This document shows positions 52,383 to 60,436 of a stretch of 64,000 bases of DNA, piece after piece. Positions within the stretch are counted from its first letter, which is position 1, and the number at the start of each line of letters is the position of its first letter. Source of the DNA: JAYYZW01 sp965217605 (GTDB lineage: Bacteria; Pseudomonadota; Gammaproteobacteria; Ga0077536). A program made the position numbers and the translations under genes. The stretch covers positions 62,001-126,000 of the forward strand of contig CBDCJB010000014.1 in assembly GCA_965217605.1 (NCBI GenBank), in the 5' to 3' direction. The notes beneath the pieces were generated by a model, which was not told the DNA's origin, did no database searches, and was given only the letters and a program-made list of their open reading frames with translations.

Positions 52383-52565
52383 TCACCTCGTGACCTCTGC
52401 GATCCTGCTCCCGGTACTGTTGGTGGCTGATCTGTCGGAGCCGTTGGCGAGGTAGGAGTAACAGACTGTGGTCTGAACCTGAGTATGCCCGAGCGACGTC
52501 CCGACCATGGATTGCCCTTCGTCGACCAGCAACCCATTGCCAACGTAGCTATAGCGTGGATGTTG
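52383..52565 (-). pseudogene. Tyrosine recombinase C-terminal relic
   Basis: The minus-strand frame reads GNGLLVDEGQSMVGTSLGHT, followed by QVQTTVCYSYLAN, ending in a TGA. This is the C-terminal box of phage-type integrases (LVNxGxSLxxVxxLLGHTQVQTTxRYAHL) with the catalytic His and Tyr, but the upstream part is missing and stops interrupt it. It shows that a second integrative element once lay here. It is unrelated in type to the integrase at 60437. Confidence 0.65.
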
Positions 52566-52789
52566 TTAACTCACAGAGCGGAGGTTAGGCTCCGGGCCGT
52601 GAATTGCGTGCGCTGGGGAGCGTCAGGGATACTCTTGCGGTAAATGCCCGCTCGGAGGACGAACCTTGAAGTCAGCAGTGTCAGCATCGCGAAGGGGCAA
52701 ATCCGAGTCATTAACTATGAAACGTTGTCCGTAATGGCCGAGTCGGGAATTCATGTCTCTCGTGGGGCATCGACTTTTTTTGAACTGTC
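52566..52789. other. Intergenic region before the DUF4145 gene
   Basis: About 220 bp without a coding frame. It should contain the promoter of the DUF4145 gene. No motif stands out. Confidence 0.35.
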
Positions 52790-53515
52790 ATGACGCACGT
52801 TCCTCCGTCAGTCCGAGAAACGGCCTTCAATTGTCCGCACTGCGGCGCCCTTTCCAAGCAATTTTGGTATTCCCTGCAGGCGACAGGGCAACCGGAATCG
52901 AAACCGCTTCCGCTGTTCGTGGATGCAGAGGCTCGCAAGGAAATTAATGTCGACGATATGGAAGACGCTGATATGCGTGAAAAGGTCTCGCGGGTATATG
53001 ATGCCCTGGCGGAAGGCCGCCCGTTCTTGGGTGAAGAGAGTAACAGCCGCTACGGTCTGTCTCTATACAACGCATACCTATCTCGATGCTTCAATTGTAA
53101 AGACATTTCGATCTGGATTTACGATAGGCTGGTTTATCCGCAGCGTGGCGAGGCCGCCCTTGTAAACCCTGATCTACCTTCTGACATACGCCGAGACTAC
53201 GACGAAGCCAGCAGTATCCTCGACCTGTCGCCCAGAGGGGCAGCGGCTTTGATCCGATTAGCCATTCAGAAACTCTGCAAGGAGCTGGGCCAATCCGGCA
53301 AGGACCTAAACGCTGACATCGGGGTGTTGGTCGCGGATGGTCTCGATGTGCGCATTCAAAAGGGGCTCGATGTAGTACGCGTGGTCGGGAACAATGCGGT
53401 CCATCCAGGCCAGATGGATCTTCGTGACGACAGGGCAACCGCCGAGATTTTGTTCCGCCTATTGAATCTGATCGCGGAAAAGATGATCTCTGAACCCCGG
53501 CATATTGATCAGATC
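52790..53515 (+). pseudogene. DUF4145-domain protein, 5' part, interrupted by IS4-family element
   Basis: 242 codons encode the bulk of a DUF4145 protein. A zinc-finger-like CPHCG is at the N-terminus with a later CFNCK. The HEPN-like part follows: RLAIQKLCKELGQSG and GNNAVHPGQ. The reading frame continues 16 codons into the IS, giving a false C-terminus. The true 3' end lies at 58267-58338, joined through the 9-bp target duplication GATCAGATC. DUF4145 proteins occur with restriction and other defence genes, which fits the neighbourhood. Confidence 0.83.
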
Positions 53516-54867
53516 CTGAAGGATCCCCACGAAACTAGGCCTCAGTCAAGGGGGTTAAGGTAATTTGCTGTAAGGCAGTCATGGACTGTTCGATGTCGGT
53601 TATTGTCAACGTCAGGGTTTTCGTGCGAAAACTTTGTAAGCCCAAAAAGAAAGTCGAGAGCACGGGTCGATGCCGGGTCGTGTTGGCCTGGTAATGTCGC
53701 TGAAGGCCGAAACGTTGCATCGTATGGCCGACCAACCAAGCAACCAACGTTGCCAAGGTACCGATCAGAACAAGGATTGAAAGCCGTTGTGCACTGTTTG
53801 AACGTACGCTGCGGAAATAGAGTCCTAACCGGGCATTCTTCATATCACGGAAACTCTCTTCAATCTGCATACGCAATTGATAACACCGCATCACCTGTTT
53901 GGCCGCCCGCGCGCCCAAAGAGGTGACCAATACCCACGGTTCGCGCTGGCGTCGTTCGTTCGCCAGGCTGCGACCACCGCGTGCACGCGTGCCGCGGCAG
54001 GTCAAAAGTTGACGGCCCCGCTTATTGTTCTTTACCAGATAGAGGTCACAGGCCAACGGGTGCTTTTGGGTCAGTTCGACGCTCCCGATATGCCGTAGAC
54101 GTGAGGTGGCCGTCACATGCAATGTTCGGCACGGTTGCCAACTGCCCTCGTTGTCCAACCGATAATGGGTGCGTCCGCGCACGCGACCGACCCAGTCCCA
54201 ACCCATCCGTTCGACCTGTTTAAACCAAGGGGTGCGGAAACCTGCATCTGTCACTAAGATCGGGCAACACCCCGGCGGCAAGATGTCCCGTAAGTGGGCC
54301 AGAAAGCGCCTCCTCACCTGTCGGTTGTCGTACACCGACAGCGGATGCACTTCTTCGTAAAGTGTCAGGGCACGGCCTCCCACCGGAACTGCCGCACGTA
54401 ATAACTGCCACGACCGGTCTTCGCGCATATCCGACCAATCCAAAATAATCACCGGACGCCGCGCTTGGCCAAGCACCACCGTCGCTATCGTCTTATAAAG
54501 TGCATGTCGCTCTGACTGAAGATGACGATTACCGACTAACCGGTCGACTCGCTTGATGTTGTGTTTGACCCGAGCATCTGATTCCAGCGCGCGGCCAAGA
54601 CCCGATAAGCTCATCTGTCGACCGACTAACAGCGCTCCAACGCTCGCCATCAAGGCCTTGAGTCTAACCGCGTGGACCTGTGGACAAGCTTGCCTGATTA
54701 TTCTGTGTAACAATCTCAGTGCATGCATGGCGTTCTCCCGTGACCAATTTGGTTTCGTCACCGTTATTGATCACCGAACGTCATGCATGTTCCCTAAACG
54801 TCGTTAGTTTTTTCCTAAATTATTATTTTCCTTCTCGTTTCTCTCTGTTTTCGTGGGGAGCCTTCAG
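53516..54867 (-). mobile_element. IS4-family insertion sequence, complete copy
   Basis: A 1352-bp element. The left terminal repeat (CTGAAGGATCCCCACGAAA, 53516-53534) matches the inverted right end (54849-54867) with one mismatch. The target duplication GATCAGATC is at 53507-53515 on the left. Its partner is not directly to the right but at 58267-58275, after the partial IS copy, because a further segment has been inserted between. Confidence 0.85.
53535..54761 (-). CDS. IS4-family transposase
   Basis: A 408-residue DDE transposase. Asp108 lies in IILDWSD, Asp172 in LVTDAGF, and the IS4 signature Y294-x2-R-x3-E301-x6-K308 is intact (YQLRMQIEESFRDMK). Family and length fit IS4-group (IS10-like) elements. 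The gene appears functional. It ends almost at the left terminal repeat. Confidence 0.88.
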   Translation of the reverse strand: MTKPNWSRENAMHALRLLHRIIRQACPQVHAVRLKALMASVGALLVGRQMSLSGLGRALESDARVKHNIKRVDRLVGNRHLQSERHALYKTIATVVLGQARRPVIILDWSDMREDRSWQLLRAAVPVGGRALTLYEEVHPLSVYDNRQVRRRFLAHLRDILPPGCCPILVTDAGFRTPWFKQVERMGWDWVGRVRGRTHYRLDNEGSWQPCRTLHVTATSRLRHIGSVELTQKHPLACDLYLVKNNKRGRQLLTCRGTRARGGRSLANERRQREPWVLVTSLGARAAKQVMRCYQLRMQIEESFRDMKNARLGLYFRSVRSNSAQRLSILVLIGTLATLVAWLVGHTMQRFGLQRHYQANTTRHRPVLSTFFLGLQSFRTKTLTLTITDIEQSMTALQQITLTPLTEA

Positions 54868-55287
54868 AGTCAGATTGAATTCGACGCCGCGCGAACAACG
54901 GATCTCTATCCCGATGTACGGAATTCACTTAAAGGGATGAAAGCCCGGGGTTTGTCGGTTGGGATCGTGACTCGGAATTGTACGGAAGCGGTAAAAATAA
55001 TGTTTCCCGACGTGGCCGATTATTGCGATTCAATGCTCACTCGTGATGACGTGGAACACCTGAAGCCCGATACCCGTCATGTCGAACAGTGTCTCGGCGA
55101 ACTCGGTGTTGAGGGCGCCTCGGCCGCCATGGTCGGTGACGGCGCGCTCGATATGTCGGTCGGAAAAGCACTCGGCATGTTCTGTATCGGGGTACTCGGC
55201 GGTCACGACGACAGATCGGCGCTCGAGGACGCCGGCGCGGACCGAATCGTGGCGCGCGTGTCTGAACTTTCTAACGACGCGCAGTAA
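54868..55287 (+). pseudogene. HAD-family phosphatase, 5'-truncated
   Basis: The frame encodes the C-terminal ~140 residues of a HAD hydrolase: LSVGIVTRN (motif 2 Thr), HLKPDTRH (motif 3 Lys) and AAMVGDGALDMSVGKALGM (motif 4). The N-terminal nucleophile motif DxDxT is missing; its place is taken by the IS right end, which supplies an accidental start. It belongs to the phosphoglycolate-phosphatase-like group. Its original 5' end is not in the window. Confidence 0.75.
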
Positions 55288-55411
55288 TCTCCTCTACGGT
55301 GAGATCGTCGTTAAAAGATAAGGACTGACACGTGATGGGTAGCAATCTACCGCCTACAAGCGAATAATTATCAGACGCGTTATGCTGCCCTGAAACAGCC
55401 GGGGGGAGGCC

Positions 55412-56788
55412 ATGACCAAGAAGAACTCGACCGTCGCCAATAAGCGCGAAGCATTCTGGCCCGGGGGTACGCCTATACCGCGCATGCCGTATTCGCCGGC
55501 GATCAAGGCGGGACCCTGGATCTTCATCGCGGGTCAAATCGCCACCGACTTCGGGCCGGACGGGTTGGCGATGGAATGCCGCAATCACCCAGATCTGCCG
55601 AACCAGCGACTCGCACTGCGGATGCAATCGGCCTACACCCTCAAGAGCATCGAGGGAACGATTGCGGGCGCGGGTGGCAACTTCGACGACCACTCGGTAC
55701 GGATTTATCAATGGTTCGTCACGCCCGATCAGGATCGAGACGGCGGCAACTGGGTCGGCGATGGCTTCACCATCACACCTTACCTCGAAGAGCGCGACCG
55801 TTTTCTGACCCACGACCGGCCGTGCTCGACCGGGATGGGGATCACGAACTTGCTCGTCAAGGACACGGTCATCGAGATCGATGCGCTGATGAAGACCGAC
55901 ACGCCCAAACAACAAGTCTTTATCGACGATGTGTCGGCGGCATTGGCGGGGTACTCGCAAGGCCTGGTATCGGGTGACTGGGTGTTTACCGCGGGTGAGC
56001 TCGCGACGGATTTTACCGGCGACTGGGGGCGCAGCGAGTATTACGGCCCGCGGTCGGCGATCGAACTGGCCTCGCGCACCCCGAGCGAACTCTTGTGGTA
56101 TGGGCTTCCGATCAAAACGCAAACCCTGAATTTGCTAGAACGCCTGGAGCGGATCCTGGAGGCAAGCGGTTCTTCGAAGAACGACGTCGTCCATGCGACC
56201 GTCTACTACAGTCACCCGAAGAATTGGGCCGAGATCGAGGAGGCCTGGTGCGAGTTCTTTCCTGATGATCCGCCCGCCCGCACCATGATCCCCTTCATGG
56301 GGATCGGCGCACGCGGCTGCGATCCCGAGATCGCGCTGATCGCACTGAAGAAGGACGGCAAGACCAAGAAACAGACGATCATGGCGGACGGTGTGGGTCA
56401 ACCGATCGGCCACGAACCGCACGCGGTCAAGGCCGGCGACTTGCTGTTCTTTTCGACGCAGGTCGCGGGCGATCGCAACGGATTATGCGAGGGCGGGCGT
56501 CGTTCGCCGGAATACCCCTGGTATGGGCTCCCGGCGCGCGCGCAGATGAACTTCGTGCTCGAAAACGTCGCGAAGATCTGCGAGGCCGCGGGCACCTCGA
56601 TCGAGAACATCTGCAAGCGGCAATGTTTTCATACGGACTTCGATTGGTTCATGGAGTCGATCGACGAATGGGCACGGCACTTTCCCAAAGATCCTCCCGC
56701 TTCGACGACGCTCGAGCTCGGTGGACCATTGCATGTTGAAGGGGCCTTATTTCTTCTCGACCTGATTGGATATTGCCCTGACGAATGA
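55412..56788 (+). CDS. Rid-family protein with repeated YjgF/RidA domains
   Basis: A 458-residue protein made of tandem Rid (YjgF/YER057c/UK114) units. The first covers residues ~20-165 (SPAIKAGPWIFIAGQIATDFG) and the second ~180-305 (SGDWVFTAGELATDF). The third covers ~320-455 (VKAGDLLFFSTQVAGD). Single RidA proteins destroy reactive enamine/imine intermediates of PLP enzymes; longer ones may have other small-molecule substrates. The ATG follows GGGGGAGG. Its first unit is closely related to the truncated gene at 57306. Confidence 0.78.
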   Translation: MTKKNSTVANKREAFWPGGTPIPRMPYSPAIKAGPWIFIAGQIATDFGPDGLAMECRNHPDLPNQRLALRMQSAYTLKSIEGTIAGAGGNFDDHSVRIYQWFVTPDQDRDGGNWVGDGFTITPYLEERDRFLTHDRPCSTGMGITNLLVKDTVIEIDALMKTDTPKQQVFIDDVSAALAGYSQGLVSGDWVFTAGELATDFTGDWGRSEYYGPRSAIELASRTPSELLWYGLPIKTQTLNLLERLERILEASGSSKNDVVHATVYYSHPKNWAEIEEAWCEFFPDDPPARTMIPFMGIGARGCDPEIALIALKKDGKTKKQTIMADGVGQPIGHEPHAVKAGDLLFFSTQVAGDRNGLCEGGRRSPEYPWYGLPARAQMNFVLENVAKICEAAGTSIENICKRQCFHTDFDWFMESIDEWARHFPKDPPASTTLELGGPLHVEGALFLLDLIGYCPDE

Positions 56789-56790
56789 TT

Positions 56791-56847
56791 TTGCTCGCAA
56801 GCGGGCTCCTACGAGACTAAATTTGTAGGAGCCGGCTTGCCGGCGAA
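56791..56847. repeat. Inverted pair of REP-like elements
   Basis: CTCGCAAGCGGGCTCCTAC (56794-56812) faces GTAGGAGCCGGCTTGCCGGC (56825-56844) across a 12-bp spacer. The pair forms a BIME-like hairpin between the Rid gene and the VOC gene. Related single elements are at 6667 and 15492. Confidence 0.7.
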
Positions 56848-56860
56848 TTGGAGTAGCTAG

Positions 56861-57295
56861 ATGGCAGAGAGAAATCCCCCGTCCGTGTCCATGGGACACG
56901 TCATCCTGCACACGGATGATATGGAATCGAGTGTGCATTTCTACCAAACTCTGGGCCTCGTACCGACGCCGTCACCCAACGTTCCGGACGGGGACCTCAT
57001 GCTAATGGAACTGCGCGGCGGTACCGATCTTCTGATTTTGCGCAGCGATTCGGAGCTGGCGCCGAACTTTCCGGTGTCCAAGGTGGGATACGCGGGACAT
57101 TCCGCTCCGATCGACATCATGATCCCCAAACACGAGCGCGAAGATCTCGCGGCGTACCGAGCCGGGTTGCAAGCGGCGGGCTTCGAGCCCGGTGAGATCA
57201 GTGACGAGATGCGCTTCGGTCACTGGTATTTCAGTATCACCGATCCGAACGGTCATGCGATCACCGTGCTGACATCCCATTCCTTCTTTGACTAA
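56861..57295 (+). CDS. VOC superfamily (glyoxalase/dioxygenase-like) protein
   Basis: A 144-residue vicinal-oxygen-chelate protein. GHVILHTDDMESSVHFYQTLGLVPT gives the first metal His and the betaalphabetabetabeta unit, and WYFSITDPNGHAITVL the last strand with an acidic or His ligand. Single-domain VOC proteins dimerise to form the metal site. It is flanked by Rid-family genes on the same strand, so it may act on a reactive carbonyl or similar compound handled with them. Confidence 0.82.
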   Translation: MAERNPPSVSMGHVILHTDDMESSVHFYQTLGLVPTPSPNVPDGDLMLMELRGGTDLLILRSDSELAPNFPVSKVGYAGHSAPIDIMIPKHEREDLAAYRAGLQAAGFEPGEISDEMRFGHWYFSITDPNGHAITVLTSHSFFD

Positions 57296-57305
57296 CGATT
57301 AATCA

Positions 57306-57896
57306 ATGAGTGATAAGAAACCGGCGGCCAAGCGCGAAGCCGTGTGGCTGGGCGACGTGCGCATGCCTTATGCGCCGGCGATCAAGGCCGGGCCCTGGAT
57401 CTTCGTTTCCGGTCAACTCGCAACCGACTTCGGACCGTCCGGGCTAGTCGAGGAATGCCGCGAACATCCGGATCTGCCCAACCAGCGCATAGCGCAACGC
57501 GTTCAGTCAGCCTACATCCTCAAGAACATCGCGGAATTATGCGAGGCCGCCGGCGGCAGCTTCGACGACCACTCCGTGCGTATCTATCAGTGGTTCGTGG
57601 CACCTGATCAAGATCGCGACGGCGGCACCTGGGTGGGTGACGGCTTCACCATCACGCCTTATCTCGAAGAGCGCGATCACTATTTGACGCATGACCGGCC
57701 CGCCTCGACCGGGATGGGGATCAAGAACCTGTTGGTCAAGGACACCGTCGTCGAAGCCGACGTGATCCTGAAGACCGACACGCAAAAACAGCAGGTCGCC
57801 CTCGACGTGCCGAAAGCGCTGGCCGGCTATTCTCAAGGCAAAATAATCACCGGACGCCGCGCTTGGCCAAGCACCACCGTCGCTATCGTCTTATAA
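57306..57896 (+). pseudogene. Rid-family protein, 3'-truncated by IS remnant
   Basis: The first ~178 residues (57306-57838) follow the first unit of the Rid protein at 55412 closely: SPAIKAGPWIF-type core, PDQDRDGGTWVGDGFTITPYLEERD and ALAGYSQG. At 57839 the sequence switches to the interior of the IS4-family transposase, and the frame ends at an artificial stop. It is the broken second copy of the Rid gene. Confidence 0.83.
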
Positions 57897-58266
57897 AGTG
57901 CATGTCGCTCTGACTGAAGATGACGATTACCGACTAACCGGTCGACTCGCTTGATGTTGTGTTTGACCCGAGCATCTGATTCCAGCGCGCGGCCAAGACC
58001 CGATAAGCTCATCTGTCGACCGACTAACAGCGCTCCAACGCTCGCCATCAAGGCCTTGAGTCTAACCGCGTGGACCTGTGGACAAGCTTGCCTGATTATT
58101 CTGTGTAACAATCTCAGTGCATGCATGGCGTTCTCCCGTGACCAATTTGGTTTCGTCACCGTTATTGATCACCGAACGTCATGCATGTTCCCTAAACGTC
58201 GTTAGTTTTTTTCCTAAATTATTATTTTCCTTCTCGTTTCTCTCTGTTTTCGTGGGGAGCCTTCAG
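57839..58266 (-). mobile_element. Partial copy of the IS4-family element
   Basis: 428 bp matching 54441-54867 of the complete IS with a single extra T near 58210. It has the right terminal repeat and the transposase 5' part (102 codons), but lacks the left three-quarters. Its right end is followed directly by GATCAGATC (58267-58275), identical to the duplication left of the full copy. Confidence 0.85.
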
Positions 58267-58338
58267 GATCAGATCTATTCGGAGCTGCCCAAAGAAGCGC
58301 TCGATGCAATCGAAAAACGAGACGCGAAGAAAAAATGA
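58267..58338 (+). pseudogene. DUF4145 gene, 3' fragment
   Basis: Beyond the target duplication the frame DQIYSELPKEALDAIEKRDA continues to a TGA at 58336-58338. The end (ALDAIEKRDAKKK) is typical of DUF4145 C-termini. Read in frame with 53515 it restores the gene's natural end. Confidence 0.75.
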
Positions 58339-58524
58339 CTTCGCTTCGCTTATGCAGCATTCTGGAGGGTCATACAGCAAACTTTGGGGTTTCTGTAGCA
58401 AAATCCACGCGTGACTTCCTAGCTTAAAGTCTTGGGCATGTCTGGCATCAGTGCCTATGGGACAAACTAGGGTAATTTCGTAGCGGAGGATTTTGGTTCA
58501 TCGTAGAGATTGAAGGGAACAAAG
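58339..58524. other. Intergenic region, no gene seen
   Basis: AT-richer than the flanks. No coding frame; it may be part of the IS3-family relic that follows (left terminus not identified). Confidence 0.35.
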
Positions 58525-58647
58525 ATGGGACAGGCATCGATAAGCAAGAACGACCCGGCGGAAAGGGCTGTTCGGGATATTCGCCGTAAGACACGCGAGC
58601 AGTATACAGCCAAAGAGAAGGTGCGGCTGCTGCAGTACGCAGTCTAA
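58525..58647 (+). pseudogene. IS3-family transposase OrfA, N-terminal relic
   Basis: Forty codons read DPAERAVRDIRRKTREQYTA and then KEKVRLL before a stop. This is the start of the IS3-family helix-turn-helix protein (DIRRKTRKxYSAEEKIRIVLEG). The rest of the IS is absent. Confidence 0.65.
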
Positions 58648-58664
58648 GACCCAGGCCAGGACCG

Positions 58665-59135
58665 ATGAAGATCGACTGGGGACCGTTCATGATGGCCTTC
58701 GGGCGTGACGTGAATTTCCACGATGCGTATCCCCTATCGACCTACCTCGACCAGTGCACGGGCGATGTCATGTGGGTCTACGATTGCAACGACCACGCAT
58801 ATACGGAGGACGGGGTACCGGCCGAAGACAACCGCGAGAAGCGCGAACGCGTCGCGATGGAGCCAGAACGTTATCTGGAAATCCCTGGCTGCGATCACGG
58901 CGAGCACCATGAGATCCTCCAACAGTTCCTAGGATCGAACTGGACCGATGATGATGCACTCAGGCAGCGCGCAGACGAGGCGTATTTCCGTTCGATTGGG
59001 GGGTGGAAAGAGGTAGTTGGAGACGAGGAAGCCGTCCATGCCTTCCGCGAATTCCGCGAATTCCGCGAAGCGGAGATCGCAAGACGCGCAGAAAAGTTCC
59101 TGCGGGAGAATGGTATCGCCCCGGAATGGACATAG
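58665..59135 (+). CDS. UPF0158-type uncharacterised protein
   Basis: A 156-residue acidic protein. The MWVYDCNDHAYTEDGVPAED and RYLEIPGCDHGEHHEIL stretches are like those of the UPF0158 family. Near the C-terminus the 9-bp unit TTCCGCGAA is repeated three times (59043-59069), giving FREFREFRE. Function unknown. It lies between IS relics and the element's right-end genes. Confidence 0.6.
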   Translation: MKIDWGPFMMAFGRDVNFHDAYPLSTYLDQCTGDVMWVYDCNDHAYTEDGVPAEDNREKRERVAMEPERYLEIPGCDHGEHHEILQQFLGSNWTDDDALRQRADEAYFRSIGGWKEVVGDEEAVHAFREFREFREAEIARRAEKFLRENGIAPEWT

Positions 59136-59443
59136 TCCGCCCAGGCCGACCGCGGGCCCCCGCCGCTCCCAAACCGAACCACTTCCTCCATGTCAAAGCT
59201 CAGCTGGGAATGTGCATGGGTACGACTTCACCCCGAATTCATACCCACAGGCGGGCCACATCGTGCGGACTAACCCATAGGTGGATGAGGCATCCCGCTA
59301 TCGGCGAGCACTTCCGTCACCGCATCACAGCCCGATGCCGGCGCCGATAATTCGTTTTTTGTCAGCTTCGTGCCGAGGGCCCTCCATCGCACGAATACCA
59401 CGACGCCTCCGGCATTACGCGCAGCGCTCGGAAACGTCAGCCG
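59136..59443. other. Intergenic region with degraded sequence
   Basis: About 300 bp. A short plus-strand frame (MSKLSWECAWVRLHPEFIPT, near 59190) ends after 27 codons and looks like a gene fragment; I cannot assign it. No RNA gene seen. Confidence 0.3.
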
Positions 59444-60373
59444 TCAACGCTGACGGTAGCGGAACCACGCCTGTCTGACGGTCTCGTACTTTCCCTCCAT
59501 TGCTTCCGCCACTGCGTCGCAAATCGAGTACGCGCGGCCCTGGTCCGCGGTCGCCTCGTTGCGTGTTGCATAAAGGTTGGGGAAGCTCTCTCTGACCTCG
59601 GTTTCCGGCATGATTGAAACGATTCCGCCATCAACTGGCAGCGGTTGCTTGAGCAACTCGGACAGGTCGCGCTTCGTCAGCCCCTTGCCGTCATTCCTGC
59701 CCTGCCACGGACGCACCTTCAGCTTGTTTAGCGCTTCGACGACAACCTCCGTGGGAAGACCCTCGGGCGGATTGCCTGCATCCGCATATACCTGGTTCAA
59801 GTCCTTTTGCAGCTGTCCTCTTTCACTGTCGCCGTACAGGTAGAGAAAATTCGTTCCCTGCGCCATGGCCTCGACCACCATCCCGATTAGGTGGTTTCGG
59901 GTAGCAGCGGCTCCCGAGTAGCTTTTCGGACGCTCGCGCCTTCCTGAGTCACCCCAGTCCCGCAACTTGCCGGGTATGTCGAAACCCCTCGTCTCCAGCC
60001 ACCCCAGGATCGTATCGAGCGCGACCTGATACGACCGATGGTAATTCCGGTTCTGCAGAAGAGCCGCGAGGCTTTCGGGGTCGCTTTCCCGGCGATACCG
60101 CATCGCCAATTTGATAGCGTGTTCGCAGTTCGGATCGCGTGGCAGGGTGACAGGTTGCTCAACGCTCAGGATCGCGGCCCGCATCATCCTGTCTTCACAC
60201 TCGCGACGCTTGCGGATCTCATCCTCCTCGAAGACTCTCCCGTTTGCGTCCAGTACGCCCACGGCCTGCAGGTAGGCACGGGCAGTCGTCACAGCCTCGG
60301 CGTATTCGCCCTCGATGACGGCCTGCTTCTTCTCTTCCTCCGTGGCTGAACGGGACACGCCAAACTCGCCCAC
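59444..60373 (-). CDS. Hypothetical protein adjacent to the integrase
   Basis: A 309-residue soluble protein rich in charged residues, with no signal peptide. I do not recognise it. It is in the same direction as the integrase, starting 63 bp after the integrase stop, so it may be a conserved cargo gene of the element. The segment DILGW-like LDTILGWLETRGFDIPGKLRDWG has the look of a helical domain. Function unknown. Confidence 0.6.
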   Translation of the reverse strand: MGEFGVSRSATEEEKKQAVIEGEYAEAVTTARAYLQAVGVLDANGRVFEEDEIRKRRECEDRMMRAAILSVEQPVTLPRDPNCEHAIKLAMRYRRESDPESLAALLQNRNYHRSYQVALDTILGWLETRGFDIPGKLRDWGDSGRRERPKSYSGAAATRNHLIGMVVEAMAQGTNFLYLYGDSERGQLQKDLNQVYADAGNPPEGLPTEVVVEALNKLKVRPWQGRNDGKGLTKRDLSELLKQPLPVDGGIVSIMPETEVRESFPNLYATRNEATADQGRAYSICDAVAEAMEGKYETVRQAWFRYRQR

Positions 60374-60436
60374 CGCACTTCCCTCCTTCGTCGGTCCTTC
60401 GATGTGTTCGCCGGGAATAGGCCGGGCTCTGACTTC

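Noticed and set aside
57839..58266. Independent second insertion of the IS at 57839
   Set aside because: It has no left terminal repeat and its right target duplication belongs to the insertion at 53516, so it is part of a recombination product and not a separate complete insertion.
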